Positions 11,351-22,381 of a DNA stretch of 64,000 bases are shown one piece after another (within the stretch, counting starts at the first letter, position 1; each line of letters starts with the position of its first letter). Both the position numbers and the translations under genes were made by a program. Where the stretch lies: contig NW_025892539.1 of assembly GCF_002878395.1 (NCBI RefSeq), positions 215,118 to 279,117 on the forward strand. Reading direction: 5' to 3'. The notes below the pieces were generated by a model, which worked only from the letters and a program-made list of their open reading frames with translations, was not told the origin of the DNA and did not search any database. The stretch is from Capsicum annuum. Taxonomy: Eukaryota > Streptophyta > Magnoliopsida > Solanales > Solanaceae.

Positions 11351-13048
11351 AATTGTGTTGTATTATTCGGGCACTCTTATTGGACCCATATTTGCATGGA
11401 TTAGTTACTTTGTTTTTAGATTATTGTATTATTTAATTTTGGTCACTTGACAAGATTTTTCCTATGATAGATTGAGTGACGATATTCTTAAAGGAAAAGC
11501 ATCGTGATTGGGTTTTATTCATGGATATAGGGGAAGTATGAGTACCCATGGCATCAAGGTCATAAATGCAAGAAAAGTCTGAGTACCTATGGCATTGTTG
11601 ATTTGGGATTGTATTCATACCCATTGGCTAAGTTTGAGTAGCCATCTGGATGGGAAAACGGTAGTAAAGCCTCAATATGAGACAAGATCTTGGGTTTTTT
11701 CCATAATTAACAAATTATGCATGGTGTGAATGCAAAACAAACACCCCCCATCCAAAAGTTTTGCGAAATTCAAGGGCATGGACGTGAGTAACTTTGTAAC
11801 AAAACTTTTTCTATTTTTATGACTCTGAAATTAATTTAGGAAAATTATTTGTCTTGAGAGGGATGAACAATTGAAATGCCTTGACGAGATTCATATGCGA
11901 TGTATGGGAGCTTATTTGTCTATATCTCATATGTACTTGTACCATCGAGAAATTTCTCCATTATCCTTTCAAGGCTAAATTTTGATTGTATTTGGTTGGT
12001 AAAATGATCCTAGGCCATTCTTGTGACATTGGAAGCCCACTTTATCCTAAAAAGCCTACCAATACATAGATATAATCCTTATTCACCCACTTTGAGCCTT
12101 TGAACTTTTCTTTGGGAAACACATAGTAAGTCGTGGCCCTTCTATTATCCTTTTCTTGAATCCTATTCTCTTTGAAATTAAGAATTCAACTTGAGGCTAA
12201 AATCCTAAGTTGGGGTGGTGAAAGTTGAAAAAGGAGTCGGGCCATGAAGTCATAACAAAGTGCCGACATGCTTAAGAAAATAAAGAAAAATGAGTAGAAT
12301 AAAGAAAGGATCTAACAAAGGAACAACATGCATGAATTATGCACACACAAAAAAAAGAGAAGTGAAAAGAAAATGGGAAAACCAAGAAAGACAATGTAGG
12401 CACAATAGTGAAAGAAAACATGTGGCACAATATCAAAATTAAAAAGAGTGTATTATAGAAGTTCAAGGAGGGTTTAGCCTTGTTGTTATAAATTTATATC
12501 CTACCCTATCCTAAACCTACATTACAAGTTCCGAAAGTCCTTCATGATTCCCAACCAAATGTGATAAGCTTAGTGGCAATTAAAAATAGAGCCAAACCTA
12601 TGGCATGGTATTTTTTAGCATTGAGAGTTCTTGTGGAGAGTGTGCTTGCACATAAATTTCTTGTTGCATGGTTGATAGCTAGGTGTGTGAAATATTCTTT
12701 ATTGTGAGGAGGCGTGTGATGAAGTTGAGTTTGTTGATTTTGTCACCTTACGAACAATGAGATAAAAGGTAGTATAATGTGGTTGAGGTAAAGATGTGAG
12801 TCATTTTTATAGTATTAGTAGTTGTCACATGGTTTCTCCTTAAAGTCTATTGCATCCTTCAATATTCTATTTTATGTTGAGAGGTGTAGTTAAAATCATT
12901 TTTCCCATGTGTGAAGAGCTTTTTGTGGTAATAATCAAGTTAAATTCATCATGATCATTGGGTAATAGAATGTGGGCATTCATGTGAAATTGTCTCATGA
13001 TAAGGGGTGGTGTTGCTTGAGGAAAATAAAGGTTTTAAGTTGGGTTGT
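11351..13048 (+). other. 3' non-coding region and polypurine tract of Athila-like element
   Basis: No ORF with family similarity. The block at 12470-12560 (GTTCAAGGAGGGTTTAGCC..CCTACATTACAAG) recurs inverted at 38290-38370 in the minus-strand Athila element, which marks both as the 3' non-coding region. The purine-rich AAGTTGGGTTGT just before 13049 is the decayed polypurine tract. Confidence 0.6.
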
Positions 13049-14411
13049 TGATGATTGGTGATTTTTCCACTTATTTGCACTCAAATTTCGTACACACTAC
13101 CAAGTTTTGTATGTATAAATGAGACAAAATCGTGATTTAATGCACTAATATACACATTTTATAGGCATAGAGTTGGTGAGATAGAAAGATGTGGAATTAA
13201 GCTAAAAGAGATCAAATAGAAGAAAAGAATTATAGATAATGAGCTGGAGTAGTCATCAACCCCAGTTACCATGGTCAATAGAACATGATCGCGGAACCAT
13301 ACCATAGTCGTGGACGACCTCATGTGACCCTGGCTAAGCGTGAATATTGCACATGGTAGTTTTATAATTTCATTTGGCATAATCCCAACCTTATATAAAA
13401 AAACCCTTTATTCTTTGGGTATAGCTTACCTCATAGATATTTTTGAATTTGATACAAGAACCCGAATTGGGCAAGATTGTAACTAATTTTGGAAACTTAA
13501 ATTATTAGTGTTCTATCAAGGATGTATGCTTTGGATAATATTTATGGTATATCTTTCTCTACTTTCTTTATAAGTAGCTATGTAATTTAGTCTTGGGATT
13601 ATGTTGCACTAAAGTTTATATGTGTATGGGTATTGATGTGGTTACCTGATTTCTAGTTGTTGAGTATGGATTTAACCATTACTTAAGTTTCATAATTGGA
13701 ATTTTGTGGGTGAAAATCCCAAATCACCAAATGGTTTTGTTAGGTGAAAACCCCAAACCCTAGAAAACCTTCATCATCCTTGAAAGAGTGATTAAAGTAA
13801 ACCCATAGGAACCCGTAGCATCCTTGAAAAGGTCTATTGGGGGATAAGGAAATGTTGGACAATTAAGTATGTGGTTTAGTATCTTTTGTAATCTTAGAAA
13901 TAAGTGTAAATGGTGTATAAGTTATGTCATGGGAATCTTTCTAGAAATAGGGATGCCCGATTGAGGTATTGGGTGACTTTGAATGGCATACTTGTTTGGT
14001 GCTCGAAAGAGCCAATGGGTAAAATCTTTAAGGTTTGGTTGAAAAACTAATAGCAAAGACTTTTGACCTAGCCTATCTCTCACTCAACAACTATATATCA
14101 TGATAAACCATCTCTAACCTACATCCTTTATACCTTCAGAAAGACATAATCCCAGAATTCTCCCAAAACTTGATTTTTAAACCAAAAGTATCATTATAGC
14201 TTGTTATAACTCAAATGTGGATACAAACCAAATCCCCCCACTTTTATTATATGTTGTGTTTAATCACATTCTAGGTATCCTTTGAGTAATTAGAGCACCC
14301 ATATGACTTGAAATTTGTATTTTATTCTTTTTGGATTCTACCCTAATGTAATTTGGATATTAACAATGGCCTCCTTATCCCTTAAATAGGAGAGTAAGTT
14401 GAGCATTATTA
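13049..14411 (+). repeat. 3' LTR of Athila-like element
   Basis: Starts TGATGATTGGTGATTTTT and ends ATTATTA, where CA has become TA. It pairs with 6402-7822. The candidate TATA box is at 13392-13399. Confidence 0.8.
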
Positions 14412-14416
14412 ATAAG
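14412..14416. repeat. TSD, right copy (ATAAG)
   Basis: Matches ACAAG at 6397-6401 except for one transition. Confidence 0.6.
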
Positions 14417-14790
14417 CCTCTAAAAATACTACAGAACTCTCTGAACTTTTCTCCTCTGTCAACTATGCTAGAACCTATGAACTATAGGTGGCACCAATGG
14501 GCCATAGATGCCTTTCATCAGTAGAAGGGTCTTCTTATCTCAACTTCTGGTCCTTTTAACTTCACATTCTTAAAAATACTTTGTAACATACACCGCGTAG
14601 GTAGTACATAGGGCCGTAGGTGCCCACTTCAGTGGTCCAAAACTTTAATTTACTTTTTTTTCTCTAGAATAGTTCCTAAACCTGATTTTCTCCAAAATAC
14701 AAAACAAAACACAACATATATCACAAAAAACTAAATAGCTTGAATATTTTCATTGTTCTAAGCATTGAAAGTGCAATGAAATTAGAGCTC
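14412..14790 (-). mobile_element. 5' LTR (5' half) of minus-strand Tat/Athila element
   Basis: The continuation of 5336-6401 after the nested insertion, with the same 'gggccatag/cgtaggtgcc' words. Its outer edge is not sharp; I place it where a different LTR begins near 14797. Confidence 0.5.
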
Positions 14791-14974
14791 ATAAAAAAAA
14801 GTGGATATGGGACACACTTTCCAGCAAAATGACCTTAGGTAGAAATTTTGATTGTGGCATTAAGTCTGGAACATTGAATTTCATTGGATAGCATAGTTTG
14901 TTTGAGTATTCGAGATTCTGGATGAATCTCGAGAGGTTGATAGAGATAGCTAGTGATGGTGCATCATATATGTG

Positions 14975-15195
14975 ACCGGTCGGTCGCTTAAGCAACCAGG
15001 CTTGACCCACTGGTACCGCATAACCAAGGTGCATATCACATAAGAGAGTGTTGCTTAAGCAATACCCAGGTCACTTACGTGACCTATATAGGGTCGCATA
15101 CGTGACCTATGTTGAGATATCTAGTGTTTCTTAAGCGATACTTGTTCACTTAATTAGCGATGCTCATTTAAGCAACCTGATATCTTCTTAAGCAA
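14975..15195 (+). repeat. array of CTTAAGC(A/G)A / TACGTGACC words
   Basis: About eight imperfect copies of short phrases such as CGCTTAAGCAACC, TGCTTAAGCAATACC, CACTTACGTGACC and CGCATACGTGACC, directly upstream of the TATA box. Each phrase is near-palindromic (CTTAAG, TACGTG). They may be remains of a CpG-rich enhancer in which GCGACC became GCAACC. Confidence 0.6.
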
Positions 15196-15216
15196 AACCT
15201 GTGGGCATGGGAACGG

Positions 15217-15224
15217 TATAAATA
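15217..15224 (+). promoter_or_regulatory. TATA box of family C LTR
   Basis: TATAAATA in 'gaacggtataaataccctac', followed by a C/T-rich leader. This is a textbook plant TATA context inside an LTR. Confidence 0.55.
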
Positions 15225-16201
15225 CCCTACTTAACCAAATTTTCACCATTCTTCAACTAGTTTCTAGAATATTGAGCCCCAAAATAGTTGTAATTCTTAG
15301 GACAATCAATTATGGGTGATTATAGAGTTTTGGTGTAGTTAATTATGCAGTTCTTCATTGAATTTGTTGTAAGATTGCATTAATTTCATGGTTAATTCCT
15401 AAATATTTTTCTAATATCCCTAAAGTATTGGTGGCTTGATTATTGCAACATTAGGCTTGGAATTTACCTATTTTGAGAGTAAATATTTCTTGAGCACAGA
15501 GGGATATTGTGTTGGTTTCAAAGATATGATTCTGTAATGGGCCCCACAGATATTTTTATGTGATTTTGGAGCCAAAGTACAATAGTGCAATATGGGTATC
15601 ATTGTTCTTGTTTTTATAAGAGATTGTGATTTTTATAGTGTTACGCCTTGCAGAAGCTTCTCAAAAAAGGAAATTGATGGTTTATTAGATTATTTGGGAT
15701 TTTCTTCAGTGTCCTAGTAAGTTAGGTATATCGAATTTATAGATTGAGATATTTCATATTATGATTATGATAATATTCTAGATATGAAAATGTATTTAGG
15801 TGATGGAGGTATGGTTATTTGGGTCAATCAGATTGTTTAGGCTATATTAAAATTGTAATTTAGGCATAATTGACTTAGTTGCTCATGGTTTTGGGAGAAT
15901 TGTTATCTTCGGGATAATTATAGCTTATTTATCATCTAGAAATGATTTAGATATGTTATTCTAGTCCATAGTAAAATTTTCATAAAAATGGATTTTGGTG
16001 AGTAAAAGTAGGCCCTTTTGACCAAGACTTGTGTTAGCTCTTCCAGACTTACTTACGCATGATATACCCTTATTAATGCTTATTTTGGTACTTTTAAGAT
16101 ATTAAATGCCTATTTATGTGCTAGTTTGGTAGTTAGAGAGTTAGTGTTGTGATTTAGTGATATGGCTTATGGTAATAGTTTATTTATATGGTCTATTGAT
16201 C

Positions 16202-16365
16202 CTATGAGTTCTGATTCATGTCCAACAATTGATTATGATATTGATACTATGAGTTGTGGTTCATGTCTAACTATTTATGATGATATTGATACTATGAGTT
16301 TCAGTTTAAGTTTGACAATCGAAGATGATATTTATACTATGAGTTTCAGTTTGAGTCCAAAATTA
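16202..16365 (+). repeat. 45-bp tandem repeat, about 3.6 copies
   Basis: Units start at CTATGAGTT at 16202, 16247, 16292 and 16337, exactly 45 bp apart; the last decays after about 25 bp. Because 45 is a multiple of three, an open stretch (16162-16419, 85 codons) shows an in-frame repeat (DIDTMS...). I take that as a by-product of the repeat and not as a gene. Confidence 0.8.
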
Positions 16366-16978
16366 AGAGTTAATTATGATATGATACGGTTCAAATGGAT
16401 TCTTGGTTATGGTATATAGTTGGTAATTTATGGTTATTCCTTTATTCACCCTCATTTGATTGTACACTCCAGGCTTATGGGAGCCTGCATTGGGTTATTT
16501 AGTTTTCCCATTTATTGGCTTATGGGCCAAATGTTATAGTTATAGTGTATGATCTTTACATTACTATTTCAATTTTAGATATTTACTTATGTACAATAGT
16601 GTTGGAGCTTATTTACAGATCTGAATATTAGTTGCTGCTGTGAACATGACTCTCGTGTAGGGTTGATTTTGGAGATTGGGTGAGCTTTTGGATTTGGAAT
16701 TTACCTTTTTTCCTTCTATTTCCCTATGCCTAGTCTTTTCTTTTTGAGACAAATTGTATTCTACTATTTAGTTCTTATGGTTCATTATAGTAGCTCTTAT
16801 AAAATATTATTGAGTCTTGTGATGGTTTTTGAACTTTTAACCATCAATTAGACTATTATTACTTCTTTATAGCTATTTTAACTCATTAAATGCTGATTTT
16901 TGGATTTAGGACATTATCCACTAAGTTAACCCATTTTGCGTGGATTTGGGCTACTGTATGGCTTGTATATCAAGTTGT

Positions 16979-17110
16979 AACTGAATCGGAGGAGGAGATG
17001 AAAGATAGATATCCCATTCTTGTTTCCATCACTGGACGAGAGAGCTTAAGGTATGAATTATATGTCTTTTTTATTTTATTTTATTTTATTCTATGAGTCC
17101 CTCTATGATC
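16979..17110 (+). pseudogene. Tekay pol C-terminal tail
   Basis: The frame reads TESEEEMKDRYPILVS, matching the end of the chromodomain region (TWE.EE.MK.RYP.LF) that closes Tekay Pol; compare the same motif at 29447-29500 and 51960-52000. Only the last 25 or so residues are left. It is followed by a polypurine tract and an LTR, so this is the true 3' end of an otherwise lost element. Confidence 0.65.
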
Positions 17111-17177
17111 TTTCTTATGTCGCGCTAAGGGTGTCTTAAGTTGCCCTTCAAGGACGAATGATCCTAAGGGAGGATAA

Positions 17178-19075
17178 TGTTAACCCCCAAGAATTTTGAC
17201 AATTTAATTCGATCTCTCCTTAATGTTTAATGGTATTTTTTGAGTGGAATTATGGTAGGGTATGGCAATGGGACCATTTCAATTTGTTTTAAATTTTTTT
17301 TGACCGTGTTTGGAGACATTTTGGGACCGCAAAATAGTAGGGTCAATGTTTAGAGAATGACACAGATGGGAGACATACCCTTATGCGGAAACCAGTGAAG
17401 GTCCACAATAAAAGCGTTCCGCACTCTTATCGCTCTGCAATAAGCGCAATCCATGCCCTTTGGTTAGTATGATAAGGACGTGCCAAGCCTAAGGGAAGAA
17501 AAATGTGGATTTTATTTATTTAATTTAGGTCTAGCGATTTTTGGTGTTTTACCTATTTAAATGAATTAGATCACTATGTAAGCCTTATTTACTCATCAGT
17601 TATCAAATTTTTCACCGTTCTTTATCCTCTCCAATTTTAAGAGAAACAAGGCTAAGGTTTCTAACTAAAAATTCTACTTTCAAAGCTTTAAATTCAAGTT
17701 CTTCTAAAATTCCTTCGGTCAAAAAGGTATGTTGAACACTTACTTACATTAATTACCACTACATTGTGTTATTACTTAATATTCACTTGTTTTTATTGGT
17801 TATTTAAAAACTAGGGTTTGGGTATTTCGTGTAGTCGCCTACTTATGTGGGTTTTCACTTTTCCCTATGGTTGCTCATGTGTAAATAGTGATTTATAAAC
17901 TAGAATTGGTTATTAAAAAGGGTGGTAGGTGATAACTAAGTTTCATAAAGATTATTGTTTTGCATGATAATAACACAAACATCAACCCATGTCATAATTT
18001 GGTTTCTAAATAGGGATTTTATTATGTTTAACTCCCTCTTTGAAATATTGTATATCATTAATGGAAAGAAATGGTTTACATTGGATTTTCAAATTGAAAA
18101 TTTGGATTTTAAATGGTTAAATGGAAATGGTATGACATTATATTCATAGCTCGCAAGTATTGGTATGATGATACCAATTTGGGAATGCCTTAATGGAAAA
18201 CTCAATGGTTAATGGTATGTGAAAATGTTTTAATAAGGCTTTAATGGGAATTGTGTAGCTTCAATGAGAAGGTGTAGTCTTTGTGAGCAATAGGTAAAAC
18301 CATATTTATCGATGTTAGGGGTCTATGACCACTGTATGTTTTCTTCATGCGATTGTACGTAATCTTTCTTTTGGGACACAATTTTCTATTATTGATTTTA
18401 GTTTAATTTCAGTACATGAGGCTAAAATCGATTAGGGCTACTACATTGGGGTGATCAAACCCATATGGCGCATGGGTAACTAAAGGTCGGTGCAAGCTAC
18501 ATAGTTCAGTATTAAATTTTAAAAGTGTCATGTTAGGATATTCCTTATTTCTTGCCCCTCATTGATTATCTTCATAGATATTGGATATATGCTTTATGAC
18601 TGCTTTCTGGTAAATGTATAGTTATTCATTTCCTTGGATTGCATTCTAGTACTTACCGCATTGATTGTCTCCGGATGGTATATCATTTAGATATAGGTTC
18701 AGAGGCTTTTTCTTTTGATCATGTGCAGCTTTAGGTGGTTCCTTATTCCATTGGTATGGTGAGAAGTGGTGAGCCTCCATCCTTTGGAAGGCCTTGTTAC
18801 TAGTTAGAACTTTATCATATCTGTTTCTTTTGATTTTATTTAGCATAGTCGGGGTCATGTCTTGACTTAGTAGACAATACTTGAGTTACTATTTTTGGAT
18901 TTGGATGTGATATTTAAATTTAAGTTTATTATTCATCAAACTCTTTCATTTTATAAGTTGGCTTTGGCATTTTCTTTATGATACTTCACTTATGATGCAA
19001 GGATAAGGGGGTGATCTCATGACTTCATAAGATTAGGGTCATTGTCATGGCCAACGTCCCAATTCGGGTCACGAA
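17178..19075 (+). mobile_element. 3' LTR of truncated Tekay element (family A-like)
   Basis: It is preceded by CAAGGACGAATGATCC and AAGGGAGGATAA, the standard end of the Tekay internal region and polypurine tract. It starts TGTTAACCCCC and ends near 19075 in CCCAATTCGGGTCACGA, the decayed form of the CCCAATTCGGGTCGTGACA end. It shares the 'tatgatgatacca' block (18161) with the LTRs of Tekay A. The 5' part of the element is gone. Confidence 0.65.
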
Positions 19076-19080
19076 AATGC

Positions 19081-21617
19081 ATTTATGGAAAACAAACTAG
19101 GAAGCCTTTTCCTATTGGAAAGGATTGGAGGGCTTCAAAGTGTCTTTCTATTAATATATGCTAATTTATGTGGACTTATGCATCCTATATCTTTTGGTAT
19201 GAGTCATTATTTTCTACTCCTTACTAATGATTGTAGTAGCATAAGTTGGGTATATTACTTTTGAAATAAAATTGGAAATATTTTAGAAATTCAAGCACTT
19301 CAAATCCAAGGTTGAAAAGCAAAGTGGTCTGTGTATCAAAAACTTTAGCACTGATAGAGGCGACAAATTCTTGCACAAGTAATTTAATCTCTTTTTTGAA
19401 AAAAGGGGTATCCTCTAGGAGATAAAAAAAATCTTATAATCCAAAGAAAAATGGTGTTTGTGAGCAAAAAAATCACAATGTTGTAGATATTGCAAGAAGT
19501 ATGTTACAACCAAAGTTACTTTTGAATCAATTTTGGGATGAAGCTATGTCGACGTCAAACCATTTATTAAATTTGTTTCCCACAAAGGTTGGCATGAATC
19601 AAACTCCATTTGAAGCTTAACGGGGTAGAAAAACTTTTGTAAGCTATTTAAGAATATTTGGTTGTATTGCTTATGCTTTGGTAAATTTTAATTTCATCAT
19701 AAGTTGGTTGAAAATTTTGAAAAATGCATTTTATTAGTTATTGTACACAATCCAAAGCATATAGACCATACAACCCTCTTAGAATTAAGATTTTAATTAG
19801 AAGGGATGTAGTATTTGATGAAATGGAAAACTGAAATTAGAGTGGAAGCAGTTGTAGGATGCAAGAATAAATTCATGTGTCTACTGGAATCACTTTTGAT
19901 GGAATTCAATGGACAACTCCTACCTATTTCTTCTACAACTTCCGCAGATTCATTTTTTTTCAGCATCACTGCACAAAAAATTTTTCATCTACAACTCTTG
20001 AAGAGTTTTTAGATGAGCTAATTCTATTAAGAATATAAACAAGTATTACAAAACAAATCCAAGTATGATAATGACATGTATACAACTTGTCACTTTTGTT
20101 TTGTTATTTCAGATCCTACACATTATGGAGAAGTAGCTTAAGAATAATAGTGGTGGAGAAAGATGCTAGAATTACTGAAATCTATCAAGAAGAATGGAAA
20201 AGGGGAGACGGATGAATTACCAGAAGGAAAAAATGCAATTGTCTTGAAATGAGTGTTCAAGAGAAAGTTTGAAATAGATGGCGACCTACAAAAGAATAAA
20301 GCTTGTTGAGTGGCAAAAAGATATATTCAACAATATTGTATTTATTTTGAATAAAAATTTTCTCCAATCTCTTGATTTGAAACTGTTAGACTTGTTCTAG
20401 AATTGGTTGTATAGTCAAAATGGTGATTTTATCAATTTCATGTGTAGTAAACATTTCTATTTGGAGACTTATTGAAGATGTCTATTTAGCACAACTAAGC
20501 AACTTCATAAAGAAGGGTGATGAAATAATGGTCTACAAGATAAAAAAAAAGGAATTGAATGGTTTGAAGAAAGCCCCTTTAGAATGGCATAGCAAAATCG
20601 ATAGGTATTTTCAAAAAAGGGATATATGAGAAGTGAGAGTGAACCCACATTCTTTGTAAAGAAGAATGGTAATAATTTAATCATTATTTGCGTTTTTCGT
20701 AATGATATCATTTATTCTAGCTCTTTTCTTTCTCTTATGGATGAATTCAAGTCTCAAATGATAAATTAGTTACATGACTTTCTTGTCCTTGAAGTTCATC
20801 AATATAAAGATGTAATATTTCTCCTGCAAAGGAAATATGCTAGGGACATTCTCATTAAATTCGGTTTACTTAATTGCGAGTTTGCATCTACACCTATGAA
20901 TTTTGGTGAAAAATTACTGCTTAATGAAGGAGTTGAGATAGATTATACTAGATATTTTAGAAGCCTTGTCGGAGATATGATTTACCTAACCCACACTTAC
21001 CCTGATATTGTACTCTCTATTGCTGTCATTACCAAGTTTATGCAACAAACTTCAAAGGTTTATTTTTGAGCCGCAAAATGGGTTTTTCATCATATCGCTG
21101 CAACTCTGAACTTTGGAACTTAGTACTCTTAGGTTTACAATATCAGATTAGGTAGGTTCACTGATAATGTTTGATTGATAATAGATAAAGCATTTTAATA
21201 CCTGTTTTTACTCTTTGGTTAGGAGTAATAAATTAGATCTCAAAGAAGAAAGCTACAACTACCTTATAACCTTTGAAATTGAGTACATTACAACCACTTC
21301 AGCTGCGTTCAATCCATCTGGCTAAGAATAATGTTAGCAGAACATCAACATTAGTAACAACGTGCGATAGTGATATACTGTGAGAACAATGAATTGATTG
21401 ACATAAAAAAGAATCTATGTCTTCCCAGCATAACTAAGAACATTCATGTCTACTTCCACTTCATTTATGATTTGGTTGAAAAGGACAAGATAATATTAAA
21501 GTGTTAAAATACTCCCAAAAATTAGCTGATATACTCATGAAGTATTTAGTAACAAAAAAGTTTAACTATTTTAGGGCTTTTTTTTGGTGTATGTAACTTT
21601 GAATCAATAAGGAGTAT
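19081..21617 (+). pseudogene. Ty1/copia pol relic: integrase, RT, RNase H
   Basis: Frames give, in order: the end of the GAG-pre-integrase region (about 19090-19130); the integrase core with CIKNFSTDRGDKF (second Asp) and LFFEKRGI; the 'NQTPFEA.RGRK' region near 19590-19640; RT with KYARDILIKFGLLNCEFAST at 20835-20890; the active-site block decayed from YVDD to FRND (20695-20706); RNase H from RYFRSLVGDMIYLTHT (about 20950); and the end VCNFES-like near 21596. The frame from about 20640 to 21140 is open apart from a few stops, while the integrase is riddled with frameshifts. Gag and the 5' LTR are missing; the Tekay LTR ending at 19075 cuts the left side. Confidence 0.85.
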
Positions 21618-21875
21618 TGTAGACTAATTCAATGTATGTCATGGTAAATTTAGTTTATCAGTAGTGTCCTATGTTCTTGGGCTATTAGCAGGTCAAGGTA
21701 CAATAGTTTTCTAATGTACTATTAGTGAGTAGTTGTTGCTTAATAAATGTTAGTAGTGGTCAACTAGATACTTAGTGGTTTCTTTATTTTGTAAGCCTCT
21801 ATGGAGGCTCTACTTTCTTCTTTAAGAAATAGGAAAACTAAGTTTCAACACATATTAGAATTCTTACTTTTAGCA
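21618..21875 (+). mobile_element. Ty1/copia 3' LTR (approximate end)
   Basis: It starts TGTAGACTAATTCAATG right after the pol end and the purine run AATAAGGAGTAT. The text resembles a short copia LTR with a 'cctctatggaggctc' leader and AT-rich 3' part. The end near 21875 is a guess because no second LTR is present to compare. Confidence 0.5.
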
Positions 21876-22381
21876 CTTTTTTTTGCACCAAAGGATAGAG
21901 AAGGTTCAAGTACTATAGACCAACTACACAACTATCATGAATCTCAAATGATCAACAAAAAACAAGAATCACTTGACACTCATACTCTGCTCAAAGGTGC
22001 AGAAAAGTAAAAGATGAGTATAAAAATCTATATGTACTTAACAATATCATAGATTAACACTAACACAAAGTACTGGAAAGGGTCTATAATAATCATCAAG
22101 GTTGTTTTTTTAATTTTCAAATCTTTCCCTAACTGACACCCTCTATAGCTTTGATTTAGAATTTATAACATATGGGGATATGTTAGTTGATTTTTGAGGT
22201 GATCGAATGACTTCTGAATGAGTTTTTAAGTTTTGAAGTTTTAGGATGTAAAAAGATTTTTCCAAATCAAGCATTTGACTGGAGAGGTTGGATGTGTGCT
22301 TTTGTAGTTCTACTAATTTTGAAAGGTGATTTTGGCCTGGATAGAGGGTTTGTTCCACTATGTATTGTTTTTTAATTATAT
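21876..22381 (+). other. unassigned; probably start of an older Tekay-type LTR
   Basis: No coding signal. Tekay element A inserted at 22381, so this stretch was once continuous with 31757 onward, which is clearly LTR. The 'gacttctgaatgag' text near 22207 fits an LTR U3, but I could not find its start. Confidence 0.35.
22377..22381. repeat. TSD, left copy (TATAT)
   Basis: The right copy at 31757-31761 is TACAT; the single difference is a C/T transition. Confidence 0.55.

Larger units (their letters stand above)
6402..14411 (+). mobile_element. Athila-like LTR retroelement, both LTRs, no RT/integrase
   Basis: An 8.0-kb unit with LTRs of 1421 and 1363 bp, a TSD, a degenerate primer-binding site, gag, protease and a second ORF. 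Between protease (ends about 10070) and the second ORF (from about 10724) there is no room for RT, RNase H and integrase, which take about 2.5 kb in relatives. It is either an old internal deletion or a lineage of non-autonomous element that carried gag and protease only. It sits inside the LTR of a minus-strand Tat/Athila element. All coding parts carry stops. Confidence 0.8.
14797..16978 (+). mobile_element. truncated plus-strand Tekay-type LTR (family C)
   Basis: It is homologous to the solo LTR at 33000-35676 read in reverse. For example, the 'aatctcgag' block at 14923-14938 and the 'cttctcaaaaa' block at 15656 both recur there. About the first 420 bp and the last 50 bp or so are missing. 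It contains a promoter (TATAAATA at 15217), an upstream array of 'cttaagc' words, a 45-bp tandem repeat and the phrase 'ggctactgtatggctt' that lies just before the 3' end in this family. It is joined at about 16978 to a pol fragment, so it is not a native LTR end. Confidence 0.6.

Noticed and set aside
16162..16419. 85-codon ORF with internal repeats (DIDTMS...)
   Set aside because: It is the translation of a 45-bp tandem repeat inside an LTR; there is no start context, no homologue known to me, and it lies in non-coding LTR text.
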